Source: Calliopum simillimum (Eukaryota; Arthropoda; Insecta; Diptera; Lauxaniidae). From it: DNA of 64,000 bases. The number at the start of each line of letters is the position of its first letter. The stretch's first letter is position 1. This document shows positions 1 through 11,500 of the stretch, one piece after another. A program made the translations under genes and the position numbers. The notes beneath the pieces were generated by a model. The model was not told the origin of the DNA, searched no databases, and saw only the letters and a program-made list of their open reading frames with translations. The stretch is from positions 2,666,001 through 2,730,000 of the forward strand of contig OX638369.1 in assembly GCA_951812925.1 (NCBI GenBank), in the 5' to 3' direction.

Positions 1-25
1 CTTTCGATGCGATGATGCGCCAAAC

Positions 26-1019
26 TGTACATTAGGGGTGTTTTAGTGCACGAATTTTAGATTTTGATACTTGACACCCCTCAATTTTGTGAGGTTAAAA
101 AAAAAAATGAGTTTGAAAAAAAATTTTGGGGATGGGGTGAGGGTAAGGGTTGGCTCATCGAAGTCAAAGATGAGAAAAAAGGAGAAACAATTTACTTACA
201 GCCCTACAAGAGGGGCCACCTCTAGAGGTTCAAATGTATGACCGACCCACATTATTTTTCTCCCCAAATATTTTTACCAAGCATACCTACCTCTTATCTC
301 TATCCCCTAAGGGGGCTTCCATACAAAATTGACATTTTTAGGAAATCAACCCCCACCACTCCCAGGGTGCCCCTAGAAGGGTCAAATGTATGACCGGCCC
401 CTAGTATTTTTTCCTCCGCAACATTTTTTCCCACCATACTTATATTTAGAAATATATCCATGCTTAGGATTGGAAATAGGGGGTAGGTTTGCTGAGAAAA
501 AACTTTGGAGGGGGGCTAATGGGGATCGGTCGTATATTTGACTCCTCTAGGAGTGACTTCTGGGCAGTCAGAGATAGAGGGTAAGTATGTTGGGAAAAAA
601 TGTTGGTGAGGAAAAAATATTAGGGACCAGTCACACATTTGATCCTTCTAGGGGCACCCGGGGAGTGGTGGGGGTCGATTACCTAAAAATGTAAATTTTG
701 TGTGGGAGCCCCTTTAGGGGTTAGAGATAGGGGGTAAGAATGCTTGATAAAAATGTTGGGTGGGGGGAAATAATGTGGGTCGGTAATACATTTGACCCCT
801 CAAGAGGTGACCTCTAAACATTTGTAGGGCTGTATGCAAATTTTTTCTCTTTTTCTCTTACCTTTGACCTCGATGCGCCAACCTTTACCCTCACCCCACC
901 CCCAAAATTTTTTTTGCAAACTCATTTTTTTTTCCAACCCCACAAAATTGAGAGGTTTCAAGTATCAAAATGTTGTTACTAAGGATCTCCATACATTCTT
1001 AAAACACCTCTACTGTACA
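26..1019. mobile_element. Palindromic fold-back element, TGTACATTAG type
   Basis: The two halves are imperfect reverse complements over almost the whole 994 bp, including the repeated phrases on both arms (GTGAGGTTAAAA, GGTGAGGGTAAGGGTTGG, TCAAATGTATGACCG). Ends read TGTACATTAGGGGTG and, in reverse, TGTACAGTAGAGGTG. No coding capacity. Confidence 0.75.
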
Positions 1020-2186
1020 TTGATAGATCTGTTTTGGTAAGGAACCACAAAGATGAGTGCAGGAGTTCTAAGGAGACTAAAGTCCATCATAGGCTCAAAA
1101 TTTTGACTGGGTATAATGGAAAAGTGATACATTTTTGTAATCATGACAAATATAGTTATGTAAATATCATTTAGTAATAAGTAGTAGTTACAATCCATTA
1201 ACTTTGATGAAGCACATACATTGCAGCAATACAAAAGATCATAATGTAAGCGCTTTTAAAATTCAACTCAAACAAGCGCTCTTTAAATGATTTCCGAAGA
1301 AGCGCTTTTAATTTTTTTCTTTTCGTTTGTTACAAAAGTTGTAGCTGTTGCTGTTGCTGTTGCTCTGGTATGCCTACATCACGTCTCGTGTTTAGCCACT
1401 TGGCATTCTATTTTGCTCAGAGTAGATACCACTAACACGAGTAATTGCTGTTATCACCAGATTGTTGCTTGTCATACGAGTGATAACACGAATTTAATAA
1501 TAAAAAATGTCATTGACCATCCACATGTGTGTAATCCACTCAAAGCGAAGCTTAGTCGTAGGTACATTGTTTGTTTGTATGCTTATGATACTCTTACATA
1601 TAGAGCTTTATTTGCATTGTTGTTGTTGTTTTTGCTTTAATTTCAACATTTGCTGTTGTTATTTAATAAACTTTTTGTTTTATTTTTATTTTTGCAATTT
1701 AACAATTTATAATTTAAAAATAGCATTGCGATAGGAGTGCTTTGATTGTTAGAGTTCACTGTAACAGCAGGAATACTCTCTGGTGAAAATCCTTTGTCAT
1801 GTCAATTTAAACGTAAATTATACATAAATGAAAAGTGATATAAATTAAAAAACCGATTAATAGTAGCGATATGTTTTAAAAAAATGTTTCATAATAGCAG
1901 TTTCATTTGTTTATTATTGTTATCCTGTTAATGGCACCACATTGAAAGTGTCTTTATTTTAAATAAAACCGTGTGAAATTTCACTCAAACTGTGTAAAAA
2001 TTAGAATTCCGCAATGAATAAAATTCTTGTACCAATGTGTAAAATTTCCTCAGGATTTTTTTCTTACTCATTTGGTGATTCCCGCATTTCAAAGTAAATT
2101 TTGCTCAGATTCTGCCAGATACTTTTTCAGAGTACTCTTGTAACACAGTGATCAAATCCCATAAAACGAAAATAGCATATTCCTAA
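1020..2186. other. AT-rich intergenic DNA
   Basis: No gene recognised. A short TTGCTG/GTTGCT microsatellite lies at about 1337-1365 and explains the Val-Ala run in an otherwise unconvincing open frame. Another trinucleotide GTT run lies near 1618. Confidence 0.5.
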
Positions 2187-2191
2187 CGTCG

Positions 2192-3485
2192 CACAGTGGG
2201 GCAGATACTCTCAATACCTGGCGATAATTCAAAAAATTAAATATTATTTATATTGGTTAAGTACAATATTAACCAATTTATTATTTGCCATTTTTCAAAT
2301 GACTTGTAACAAACCCATTTCATCACTACAGCACGCTAAACTTTAACTTTGTAGACTGAAATAATTTTTATAAGTTATTTTCATATTAATCAAAGCAGTT
2401 TTTTGCTAAATTTTATTAACATTTAATGTTATTTGACCATGGAGCCTTCATCTTTAGGTATGTAACCATATATAAACATGTTTTTTTCCTTAAAAACGAT
2501 AACACATTTAGGTAGGTAAGTTAAATAAAATGGAGAAGAAAAATTTCACGAAATTAAATAAATAATAGATAATTTAATTTGGTTCCAAGCCTTTCCAAGC
2601 ATTAGTTATGATTCAAAAATATTCCGTTTAGTATTGACTTCTAGAAGCGACAAGAAAATTTTGCTACTTTTTGCTACTTTAAAATTTACATCGATTTTTA
2701 GAACGTAACCTAAAATAAAATATTTTTTCTTGCATTACCGACATTATTCAAAATTTCTAATTTTGTTTTACAAATGGCCTCTAACTTATTATTTGTCACG
2801 AGACAAGAACTTATAAACATTATGAATAGTTCTGGACAGGATAATTTTGAACAGTAATTCGGTTTTTTGTTAAAACAGATGGAAAAGGGGACAGGTGGTC
2901 ATCACGAGCACTTAAGTAAGAAACTATCTCATTTCAAGTCTCAATATTGGTCAAAATACCTGAAAACGTGTCTCTTATTTTCCTATCGGAGCTGACCTTT
3001 ACTATTCGTAGCAATTGTACCAAATTTGCTTCGATTATCTCAGAAAGCACTCTCAATACAGAGTTTTTAAGATTTTGCTTGTATGGGAGGTACCACGCTC
3101 TCTTGTCCGAATTTGCTAATTTTCCTACCAGAGTTTACCTATAATATTGGTAGCAAGTGCAAGAAATTTGGTTTGGTTATCTCAGATAGTACCCTCAGTA
3201 AGACTTTGTTTGTATGGGTGGTACCACGCCCTCTTTCCTACCAGAGTTTACCTATACTATTGGTAGCAAGTGCGCGAAATTTGATTTGATTATCTCAGAT
3301 AGTACTATCAGTATAGAGTTTTTAAGATTTGGCTTGTATGGGAGGTGCCACGCCCTCTTGTTCAAATTCGACCAAATTTTGTTGAAAGCTTAAATGATCC
3401 ACCCTTAGTATGTATATGTAATTTGGTTGCAGTGCGTAGCTCCGTTTATTTGATGCCACATATGAGTGCTCCTTGCCCCACTGTG
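2192..3485. mobile_element. DNA element with CACAGTGGGGCA ends
   Basis: The terminal inverted repeat CACAGTGGGGCA occurs at 2192 and, inverted, at 3474-3485. It is flanked by the direct repeat CGTCG at 2187-2191 and 3486-3490. Its right half holds three tandem units of dispersed family 1 (reverse orientation). No transposase seen. Confidence 0.65.
2943..3385 (-). repeat. Tandem repeat block of dispersed family 1
   Basis: Three units of roughly 130-150 bp, each with TTTACCTATAATATTGGTAGC-like text, TATCTCAGATAGTAC and GTATGGGAGGTACCACGC. On the minus strand they match the GAGGGCGTGGCACCTCCC units at 7690-7850 and 59450-59750. Confidence 0.65.
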
Positions 3486-3490
3486 CGTCG

Positions 3491-4436
3491 CATCATTGAA
3501 CATTTTTTAAATACTTCTATTTGTTGACAAGATCAAGATAGTTGACACTTCTAAAGTTAAGGCACCTTTCTGTCGAATTTATCCAAATTCTACTTTTAAT
3601 TTTAAAAATTGTCCTTAAACTCTCGCACCCGTTACTATGGAAATGCCCATCGGTTAAGGTGCTGTTTATCGAGTTAAATGGTAAAAAGTGCTAAATAATA
3701 ACCAAGTCCAAAAAAATACATTCGATCACTTTTTACTCTTTAAATCAGCTTTACTTTTTGACTGTAACTAACGTTTACCCAAATAACCAAAAAAGTAATG
3801 CAAACCATAAAATTAATTTCGTGTTCTTTTGGACATCAACCACCGTGAGTAAGCATCATTGAGAAATCAGCTGTTCTAAGTTTCATTGTTTTTAAGCAGA
3901 AGAAGCGAATATTAAGCATATTATGAAAAATTTTAGTACTTATTTTATTTGAGAGCTTCCTACACATATCTGATACAAATTTGATTTTGCCAATAGTTCT
4001 ATTTATAAATTAAAAAGTTTTTTATTTTGCGTTTTTCGCTTGACTTCTGCATTTTTGAGCTTAAGTGAAGAAGAACACGAAAAATTAGCTGGAATTTTAA
4101 CCGAGCGTTCGCAATGTTGGTTAAAACAATGCACTTTAAACTCGGAATGCTTAAATGTTTTCATCTCAAATGTATACGGGTGATTCTACTCACGTGTGAC
4201 TCACATAATCCTACATATTGATTTATGACCAAAATAAACATCTAAATTGCTTCTACTATGCTCCTAAATATTATCTCGTTCCCAAAAATATTTCAAGAAA
4301 AAAATTTCCTTATAGTCCCAAATCCTCCATATCTTCTTCCGAAATTATAGTTTTAATGCTAAATAAAACTTAAATTTGAGCATACACACATTTTTCACTA
4401 AATATAAGGAGTGTAATCAATAGTGTATCCATATAA
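3491..4436. other. AT-rich intergenic DNA, nothing recognised
   Basis: No coding frame or RNA gene supported. Confidence 0.4.
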
Positions 4437-4439
4437 TTA

Positions 4440-4689
4440 CACAGGCCCACAAAAAAAAGTACCCTGCGCGAAAGATCAGTCCACATGAACTTTATGTTTT
4501 CGGGGTCGCTGAACCCGAATATGCTGCCAGAATAGCTGAGTTGGTTCGCGTTTTTTCAGAAATTAGAATTAATGCTGAAAAAAATCTCGAATTTTCAGCG
4601 TAATTGCTGGTTTTATGAAAAAACGAAAACATAAAGTACGGGTGGTCTGATCTTTCGCGCAGGGTACTTTTTTTTTTTGTGGGCCTGTG
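4440..4689. mobile_element. 250-bp hairpin MITE with TTA duplication
   Basis: Terminal inverted repeats of about 65 bp (CACAGGCCCACAAAAAAAAG, then GTACCCTGCGCGAAAGATCA) on both ends. The TTA flanks at 4437-4439 and 4690-4692 form a 3-bp target duplication as in PIF/Harbinger elements. A right-end fragment of similar sequence (gtgagcctgtgt) lies at 11296-11310. Confidence 0.8.
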
Positions 4690-4692
4690 TTA

Positions 4693-5433
4693 TCAAACTC
4701 TGCTGTTAATATTAAATTTTATTAAAAAATACATAATTCAACTTTGTCACTCGACTTTAACCTCAGCCTCCTGGCCCATTAAACAGTGATGCTTCTTTTT
4801 TGATGAGTATGAGCGCAGTAAAGTTATCTTAGAACCGTTTTCATTTGTCTCGGATCATTGATATTTTAGTTGATATACTAAGTTTTGTGTGGGAAACTGT
4901 GTTTCATCAATCAGTCAGTCAAATTCTCAAATCCTCAGGTCCTTGGCAACTATTTTCGTTAAAAATATACTTAGTTTGGCAATTTTTATTGCATTTATAG
5001 GTAGGTTATAAATGAATCCAAAATTCCATAATTTCACCTTTGAGCGTTATTGACTGAAAAGTGAAAAAACCACAGCCTCCTGGCATCAAGTCTTCTGAAA
5101 ACTTAAAGATTTAATAGGATATTAACAAATTGGTAATTGGTGCGTAGATTTCTAAGCTCAGTTTTTCTTAAACGGCCATAAAATTTGTGCATCCTGTTTT
5201 TTTGACCGGCCCGTTTTAGAAAAGCACAAAAAAAAACCTAAGCTGAACTTAGACTACTTTTCTGTGTGCTGAAAATAATGCAATTTCCTTTCGTCATCAG
5301 TGGAGTCATCCATACAAAGAAAACTATTAAAATAGGTCATACAAATTAGTTTTATTTTGAATATACATATTCCAAGGTTCTAAATATGTTTGAAAATGCA
5401 AAATTATTAATTTTTAAAATTTTTCTATTACAG
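4693..5433. other. Upstream intron sequence of EPT1
   Basis: AT-rich, no exon found. It ends in the polypyrimidine tract and acceptor of EPT1 exon a. Confidence 0.45.
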
Positions 5434-5502
5434 TACAACAGCATAGACACAAACCCTCTGAGCGTACACATAATGCATCCACTTTGGAATTGGCTTGTAC
5501 AG
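5434..5502 (+). CDS. EPT1: EPT1 exon a (first exon in window)
   Basis: The acceptor ctattacag precedes 23 codons beginning YNSIDTNPLS and ending WNWLVQ, and the donor is gtaagt; phase 0 on both sides. This is the soluble N-terminal block before the first membrane helix. No methionine of the right context precedes it, so at least one more coding exon is expected upstream. Confidence 0.93.
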
Positions 5503-8500
5503 GTAAGTGCAGTGAGAGAAACTTATCACTTATAGCATATTGAATTCACAATTCTGGCATGCTAAATTTTGCTGAAGTTCTTTTAAAACGTTGCAAAAGA
5601 ACGAACATTTTTTTATAAATCAAACAATTTAATTAAGTAGTTCATATCAAATGAATCAAGTTAATAAACCAAATAAACTACATATTAAATTAAGATTTAG
5701 TAATGGTTATCTAACATTCAAAGAATATTAACCTGATGTACTATCGTTATCGTTACTTTATCATTTTTAAAATGTTATAATTTCTTTTTTGATGTAAAAC
5801 TCTGGATGCTTTGTTCTTTTTTCCGCACAATTACATATTCATTTTTTTCTGCAGTTTTTTCCCAAATGGTTAGCACCGAATCTCATAACCTTTACCGGTT
5901 TCCTACTGACGGTAGCCAACTTTATTTTAATTGCTTATTATGACTGGAATTTTACAGCGGCCAATAATGCAGAAAATGCAGTGCCACGTTGGGTCTGGTC
6001 CGTGGCAGCCATTAATATTTTACTTTACTATAACTTAGGTGAGACGAGCAAAGTTTTTGTTACTCCTTTAATAATTTTTTTATTTTTGAATTACTAACTT
6101 GATGTACTTTATAACTTTACGCTGCATTCTACTAGATGGCATCGATGGCAAGCAGGCACGTCGTACTGGCACTAGCGGTCCATTGGGTGAACTCTTCGAC
6201 CATGGTTTGGACTCATACTCATCAGTGTTGATACCCATTTATATGTTTTCACTCTTCGGCACTGCGGATCTGCCGCCGATTCGCATGTTCTTCGTGATAT
6301 GGAATGTATTTCTCAACTTTTATCTGACGCATGTGGAAAAGTACAACACAGGCGTTATGTATTTGCCATGGGGCTATGACTGCACCATGTGGGTAAGAAA
6401 TGATGATTACACGTATGTATGTACATTGGTTAACGGTTATGATGATGGTATTGGTAGGTATAGTGCATTGCTGTATGCTGCGCCTTAATGTGTGCTATTA
6501 AAACGTATATTTGCCGAATTGAGCACCATATTTGTCTTTGCTCTATACCTACATACATTAGTGCCTACAGATATAGATGATGTTATTGTATGCTCGACTA
6601 TTGGCAGCAGTAGTGATTGCATGTTTGTATGAACGTTCATTCAGGAAGTAATGCATGCCATTTTGAGTGCAACGCTAAAAAACTTTTGAATAATTGATGC
6701 GTCTGAATTTATGACGCTGAAGGATTGACAGCGAAAATTTGAGAAGACACTTGGCAACGCGAAAAAAATGAAATATTTTGCTGGAAATGTATTTAAATAT
6801 TTTATTGCTATGTGCGTTATAGAGCTAATTTTGAAATGATCAAATATTGTTAGCTGCTCTAATAAAGTTTTGTAGTTAAAAAAGTAATTGGTACAAAAAT
6901 AAAGCAACTGATATTAAAAAAATTCGCATTTAAGTAACTTTTGCCAATATTTTTCCGCAGCCAATAAATAAATTAAAAATTTTTAGTTCTTTTGCAAGCG
7001 TAGTATTTGTGCGTTTGCTCCACATCTGAGCTTAGTTTTATACCCTACATCCAAGGTAAATTTACTTTGTCCTTCCATTTGTAATGCAGAGAAGGAGCGT
7101 GGCACGCATGGAAAAGTATATATATTCTTGATCAGCTTCACCTCCTGAGTCGATATAGAAGTGTCCGTCTATTTGTCTGTTCGTTGAAATCATTTTAATA
7201 TATTTTGAGAGTAGGATAGTTCAATGAAATTTGGTATAATGCCGCCCATACAAAAATATATTCAAAATTAAACTTAGCCCTTTCGACCCGAAAAAAACTG
7301 TGGGGTACACAATATTTATGATAGGTTAACCTCAAAAACTCTTAAGTAGAATTTTTGACCGTCTCTAAAGTCACATTTTCACCACCGGAGGCGCTTCCGG
7401 GTTTTTACTCCCAACAGATGTTTTTGATTTGAATTTTTGGGATATAATGTCCTCGGAGTGGTTATAAGAAAAAACAGTGGTTACTAAAAATTGCATTTAT
7501 TTTATTAATTCATTCAATTTAAGCGACATCAATTACCGAGTTATATATTTATATAAAAATTTTTTGGGATATATTGTCTCAACCGGTTCGAAAGGGTTAA
7601 GGATTATTTTTTACGACAATGCAATACACATAAATACATAAAGCACTAAGCGCAAGCTCTGTGCAAAAACTTGGCGAACTCGAACAAGAGCGCGTGGCAC
7701 CTTCCGTATAAGCAAAAGTTTCAAAATGTCATACTGAAAACACTTTTTGAGATAGTCAAACTAAATTTCACTCAAACACTAAGGACTATAAACGCAAGCT
7801 CTAAACTAAACAATGGGTGAACTCGGACAAGAGCTCGTGGCACCTCCCATATAATCAAAACATTTTTGAGACAATCCTTTTAAATTTCACACAGCTACTA
7901 AGAATTGAGGGGGTTAGAAGCAAAGGGGTACAAGTGACAAATTACGAAAAATTGAGTTAAGTATGAGAATAGGTAGTGGGAGCTTTGCTTTATATATGAA
8001 ACAAACATTACCTAAGCTTTTGAGTTCCTACGCCTCTATAGAGCCCCATTAAGGTAAGCCAGTTCACAAAATTATAGTTTTGCTTTAAAACAAAATTCAA
8101 AAAAATTTTTTTCTAGTAAATAAGAAGCAAAGTTAGTGCAGTGTAACATCTAACATAGGTTAAGAAAAAATTAAATACTTCAATTTTAAGAATCCTTGAC
8201 AAATTCCCTTTTTAAGGTATTTTTTAAAAATTTTCTAGAGGTCTGTTTATAAAAGTTATTAGTACTTTAGTGAAAGTCTACCGCACTTGTACCCCTTTGC
8301 TTCTAAACGAGTTTAAAATATTGAACAAAATATTTTCGTTTTGAAATGAAAAGTAACGAGTGCGGTAGGTTTTCAGTAAAATACTAATAACTTTTAAAAG
8401 CGGACCTCTATAAAAATTTTAAAAAATACCTTTAACAGAGAACGTTTAAAGAATTCTTAGAGTTATGGTACTAAGTTTTTTCTTTTGCTATGTTAGTTGC

Positions 8501-11500
8501 TACACGGTGCTAACTTTACTCCATTTTTCTACAAAAAAAAAAAATTTGAGTAAAATGGTGTAGGCTTTCACTGAAATACTAATAACTTTTAAAAGGGGAC
8601 TCATAGAAAAAATTTGATAAAAACATTAGATGGAGCATACTTTAAATGTTATTTGACGCGCAATATTTTATTTTTTAACTCACTCTGCAATTTATGAAGC
8701 AACGTTAACTTTAACTATATTTTACTCAAAATTTACTTTTTGTTACTTGTACCCCTTTGCTTCTAACCCCCTCAATTATAAATGCAAGCTCTGAACAAAA
8801 ACTGGGTAAACTCGGACATGGCACATCCCATATAAGCAAAATTTTTAAATTACCGCAGTGTAGGGTATTTAACGTTTGGCTAGGCAAAAGGTAACACCAT
8901 TACTAGTTTTACATTACGTCACGATTCTAAGATATCCTACTTTAAAGTGAAGAAATCACTGTTTCGAGCCGTTTTTGAAGTTATGTTACAGTAAATGACG
9001 CAATTAATATCTGCCAACAGCATCTAAGAGCCATAACTTTGTCACATTCCAACATTTCTAATTACATTATTTCTTTCCCAGTTATCATCAATTGAAATAA
9101 AGGTTTTTCATCTCCATACAGAGAACTATATTACATTTGTTTAGAGTTTGGATACCTATACTTCTGTGGATGATAACTCGGAAAGTAACGATCCAATTGG
9201 AAGAGTAAAAACGCAAATATGTATGAGAAAGTTTATGTTTATCTGACGCATTTGCCTAAAATATATAACACTGCTAGCTACATGGAACAGATAAAAAAGA
9301 ATTTTCAAACATAAATCTATGTTTTTAATACAAAATTTGCTCCATTGGCAGAAAAAATGTAGACAAAAAAAATAAAAGATGAAAAACATGGCTTTCAGGG
9401 CAAAATGAATGCAGATACGGGTAAACAGATAAGTGCATTTGAAAAATCTGGACTGAAACCTATGTATATAACCATTCTTAGTTCAAAAAGTGTAAAAATA
9501 GCATTTGGAGCAAAAGGCCATTCAGCCGACGCTGTGCTTACTACTAAAACTTGATTTTTATTGACTTTTGAGTCACCTTTAGTATAAAAATTACAACTTC
9601 TAACTTTTTTATTGAAACGCTTTATTAACACAAATAAGATAAATGTTTTCTTTAACTTTATTTCTCTCACAGGGTGTCAGCATAACGCTGTTTCTCACCA
9701 CAATTTTAGGTCCTGGCATTTGGCGTACACGTACCATTTACGATCTATCAATGGCCAACTTATTCGAGATTCTTCTATATGTTTCTGGAGTAATCTCAAG
9801 TCATCCCATTATAATAAAAAATATTTATTTGTAAGTAAAATTACTTACATAAATGAAAGAATTTGAAAAAAAAAAAATAAGATTCATAAAGTGCTCTTAG
9901 ATGCAACTACAATACATAAAATAAAACTTCATTAAAACAATTCATAAAAAATTAAATCTTTTGTTTTCTCTTTGCATATTTTATGGCTTTTATTTTTCAT
10001 CAACTTCATCATCAACGCAACCACAACAATGACTACAACAACAACAAAATATGTCATTAACATTAACCGCCTGAATACAATGGAAATGATTCCTACTCCT
10101 CCTGATAACACCTGTCTGCGCTACACTGCGCTATGAATGCAATGTAGATCGTATAAAAACAAAACCGGAAAAATGCGTCCTTTTATGGAAGCTGCACGTC
10201 CTTTATTCCCCTTTTTATGGCTTTTTGTTATAACAACATTTTGGTGCCTGTTCTCGAACAACAAAATCATTAATTTGGAGCCGAGAATTTTGTTTGTGCT
10301 CTTTGGAACGCTGTTCTCAAATATTGCTGTGAGTATTCCTGGTATAACTTTTTAACATCGGAACTTTTGAATGTTAAGCGCACACCTGCGAGGGGAAGGG
10401 GTGCTTCTTATTGTTGTATTTATAAAAAGTTTTAAAGTTTTTTGCTGATTTATGCGAATTTATTTTAACAAAAAGAGCCCCATTTGTATGAATTCCTTTA
10501 TTTGTATGAAATGATTGAAAAATTGCACAGGTTTCCGTTGAATATAATCATGACAGAAAATATTTACATACCTACTTAATGACACTAGTTTACAGCCAAA
10601 ATCAACTTTGAATGCCATTATTAATTTTATATGTAAAATCAGCTGCTGTTTCCGAAAATCACATAATTTTTTTTCTTTCACCTCGTTTTTGAGATATCGG
10701 TCATTTTCGGTTTTTGGACCAAAAAAAGATAGTTCCACGTAATTACCAATATTTCAAGAACCTATATTTGAGCATTTTTTGTCTTATGTAACTCCTAGTC
10801 AAATTTTTCGTAGAATATTTTTGTAGAACACATTAGTCCATTTTAACCCTGTTTTTAAAAGACCCATAAAAACAGGATATAAGGGGTTGAGATGTTATTG
10901 TAAATTGTTTGTTGCCGGATTTCGTGATGAACTTGGAACAAGTTTTCTGAAAACACTGAGAAACCATAAAATTACTAACATTTAAAATTTTCATAAAAAA
11001 TTAACTTTTAATTTTCTCTGGGTAGGTATAAGGGGATGCTAGGGGGAGACTTTGTGGCTGAAATAGTTTTTTTATAGTTCTCTTTGATTACAGCGCACCC
11101 AAAAACCTAACAAATACACACATTTTCGAATGTTTATACTTAGTGGAATTTCGACCCATAAGAGGGGCAGTTGGAAGGGGGGGGCTTGGGGGAAAATGGG
11201 CTATAAGGAACATTTTTTATGGTCATATTCGGTTTCAGCGTCTTAAAATATATGGGGTTAGGGGGGTCTCTCTTCTGCGCCAAGACCTTTTTTTTTGTGA
11301 GCCTGTGTAATATGACCATTTTGTTTTTAAGTTGGCTTTGACACGCCCCTAAAGACAAAACGCACAGACGTGGTAACTGATGAGAATTTGTTTGCTTAAG
11401 TTAACAGTTGGGTAGTCTTTTTAAAGTCAAATTGAAATAGTCGGATTATGGCCACAAGGCAAACTCTTGTGATTAATAAATGCATATTTTTTTCCTTACT

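Larger units (their letters stand above)
7037..8905 (+). repeat. Dispersed family 1, copy interrupted by two elements
   Basis: Begins TATACCCTACATCCAAGG, contains TATATTCTTGATCAGC and CACCTCCTGAGTCGATATAG, then tandem units with GGCGAACTCGAACAAGAGCG and ends GTGTAGGGTATTTAACG to TTACTAG. The second copy at 59031-59910 shares start, order and end. Relative to that copy, 7278-7596 and 7907-8773 are extra. Confidence 0.75.

Noticed and set aside
6393..6488. Extension of EPT1 exon c to the stop at 6488
   Set aside because: A consensus donor (gtaaga) follows TMW, and the next exon continues the family alignment; the extension is intron.
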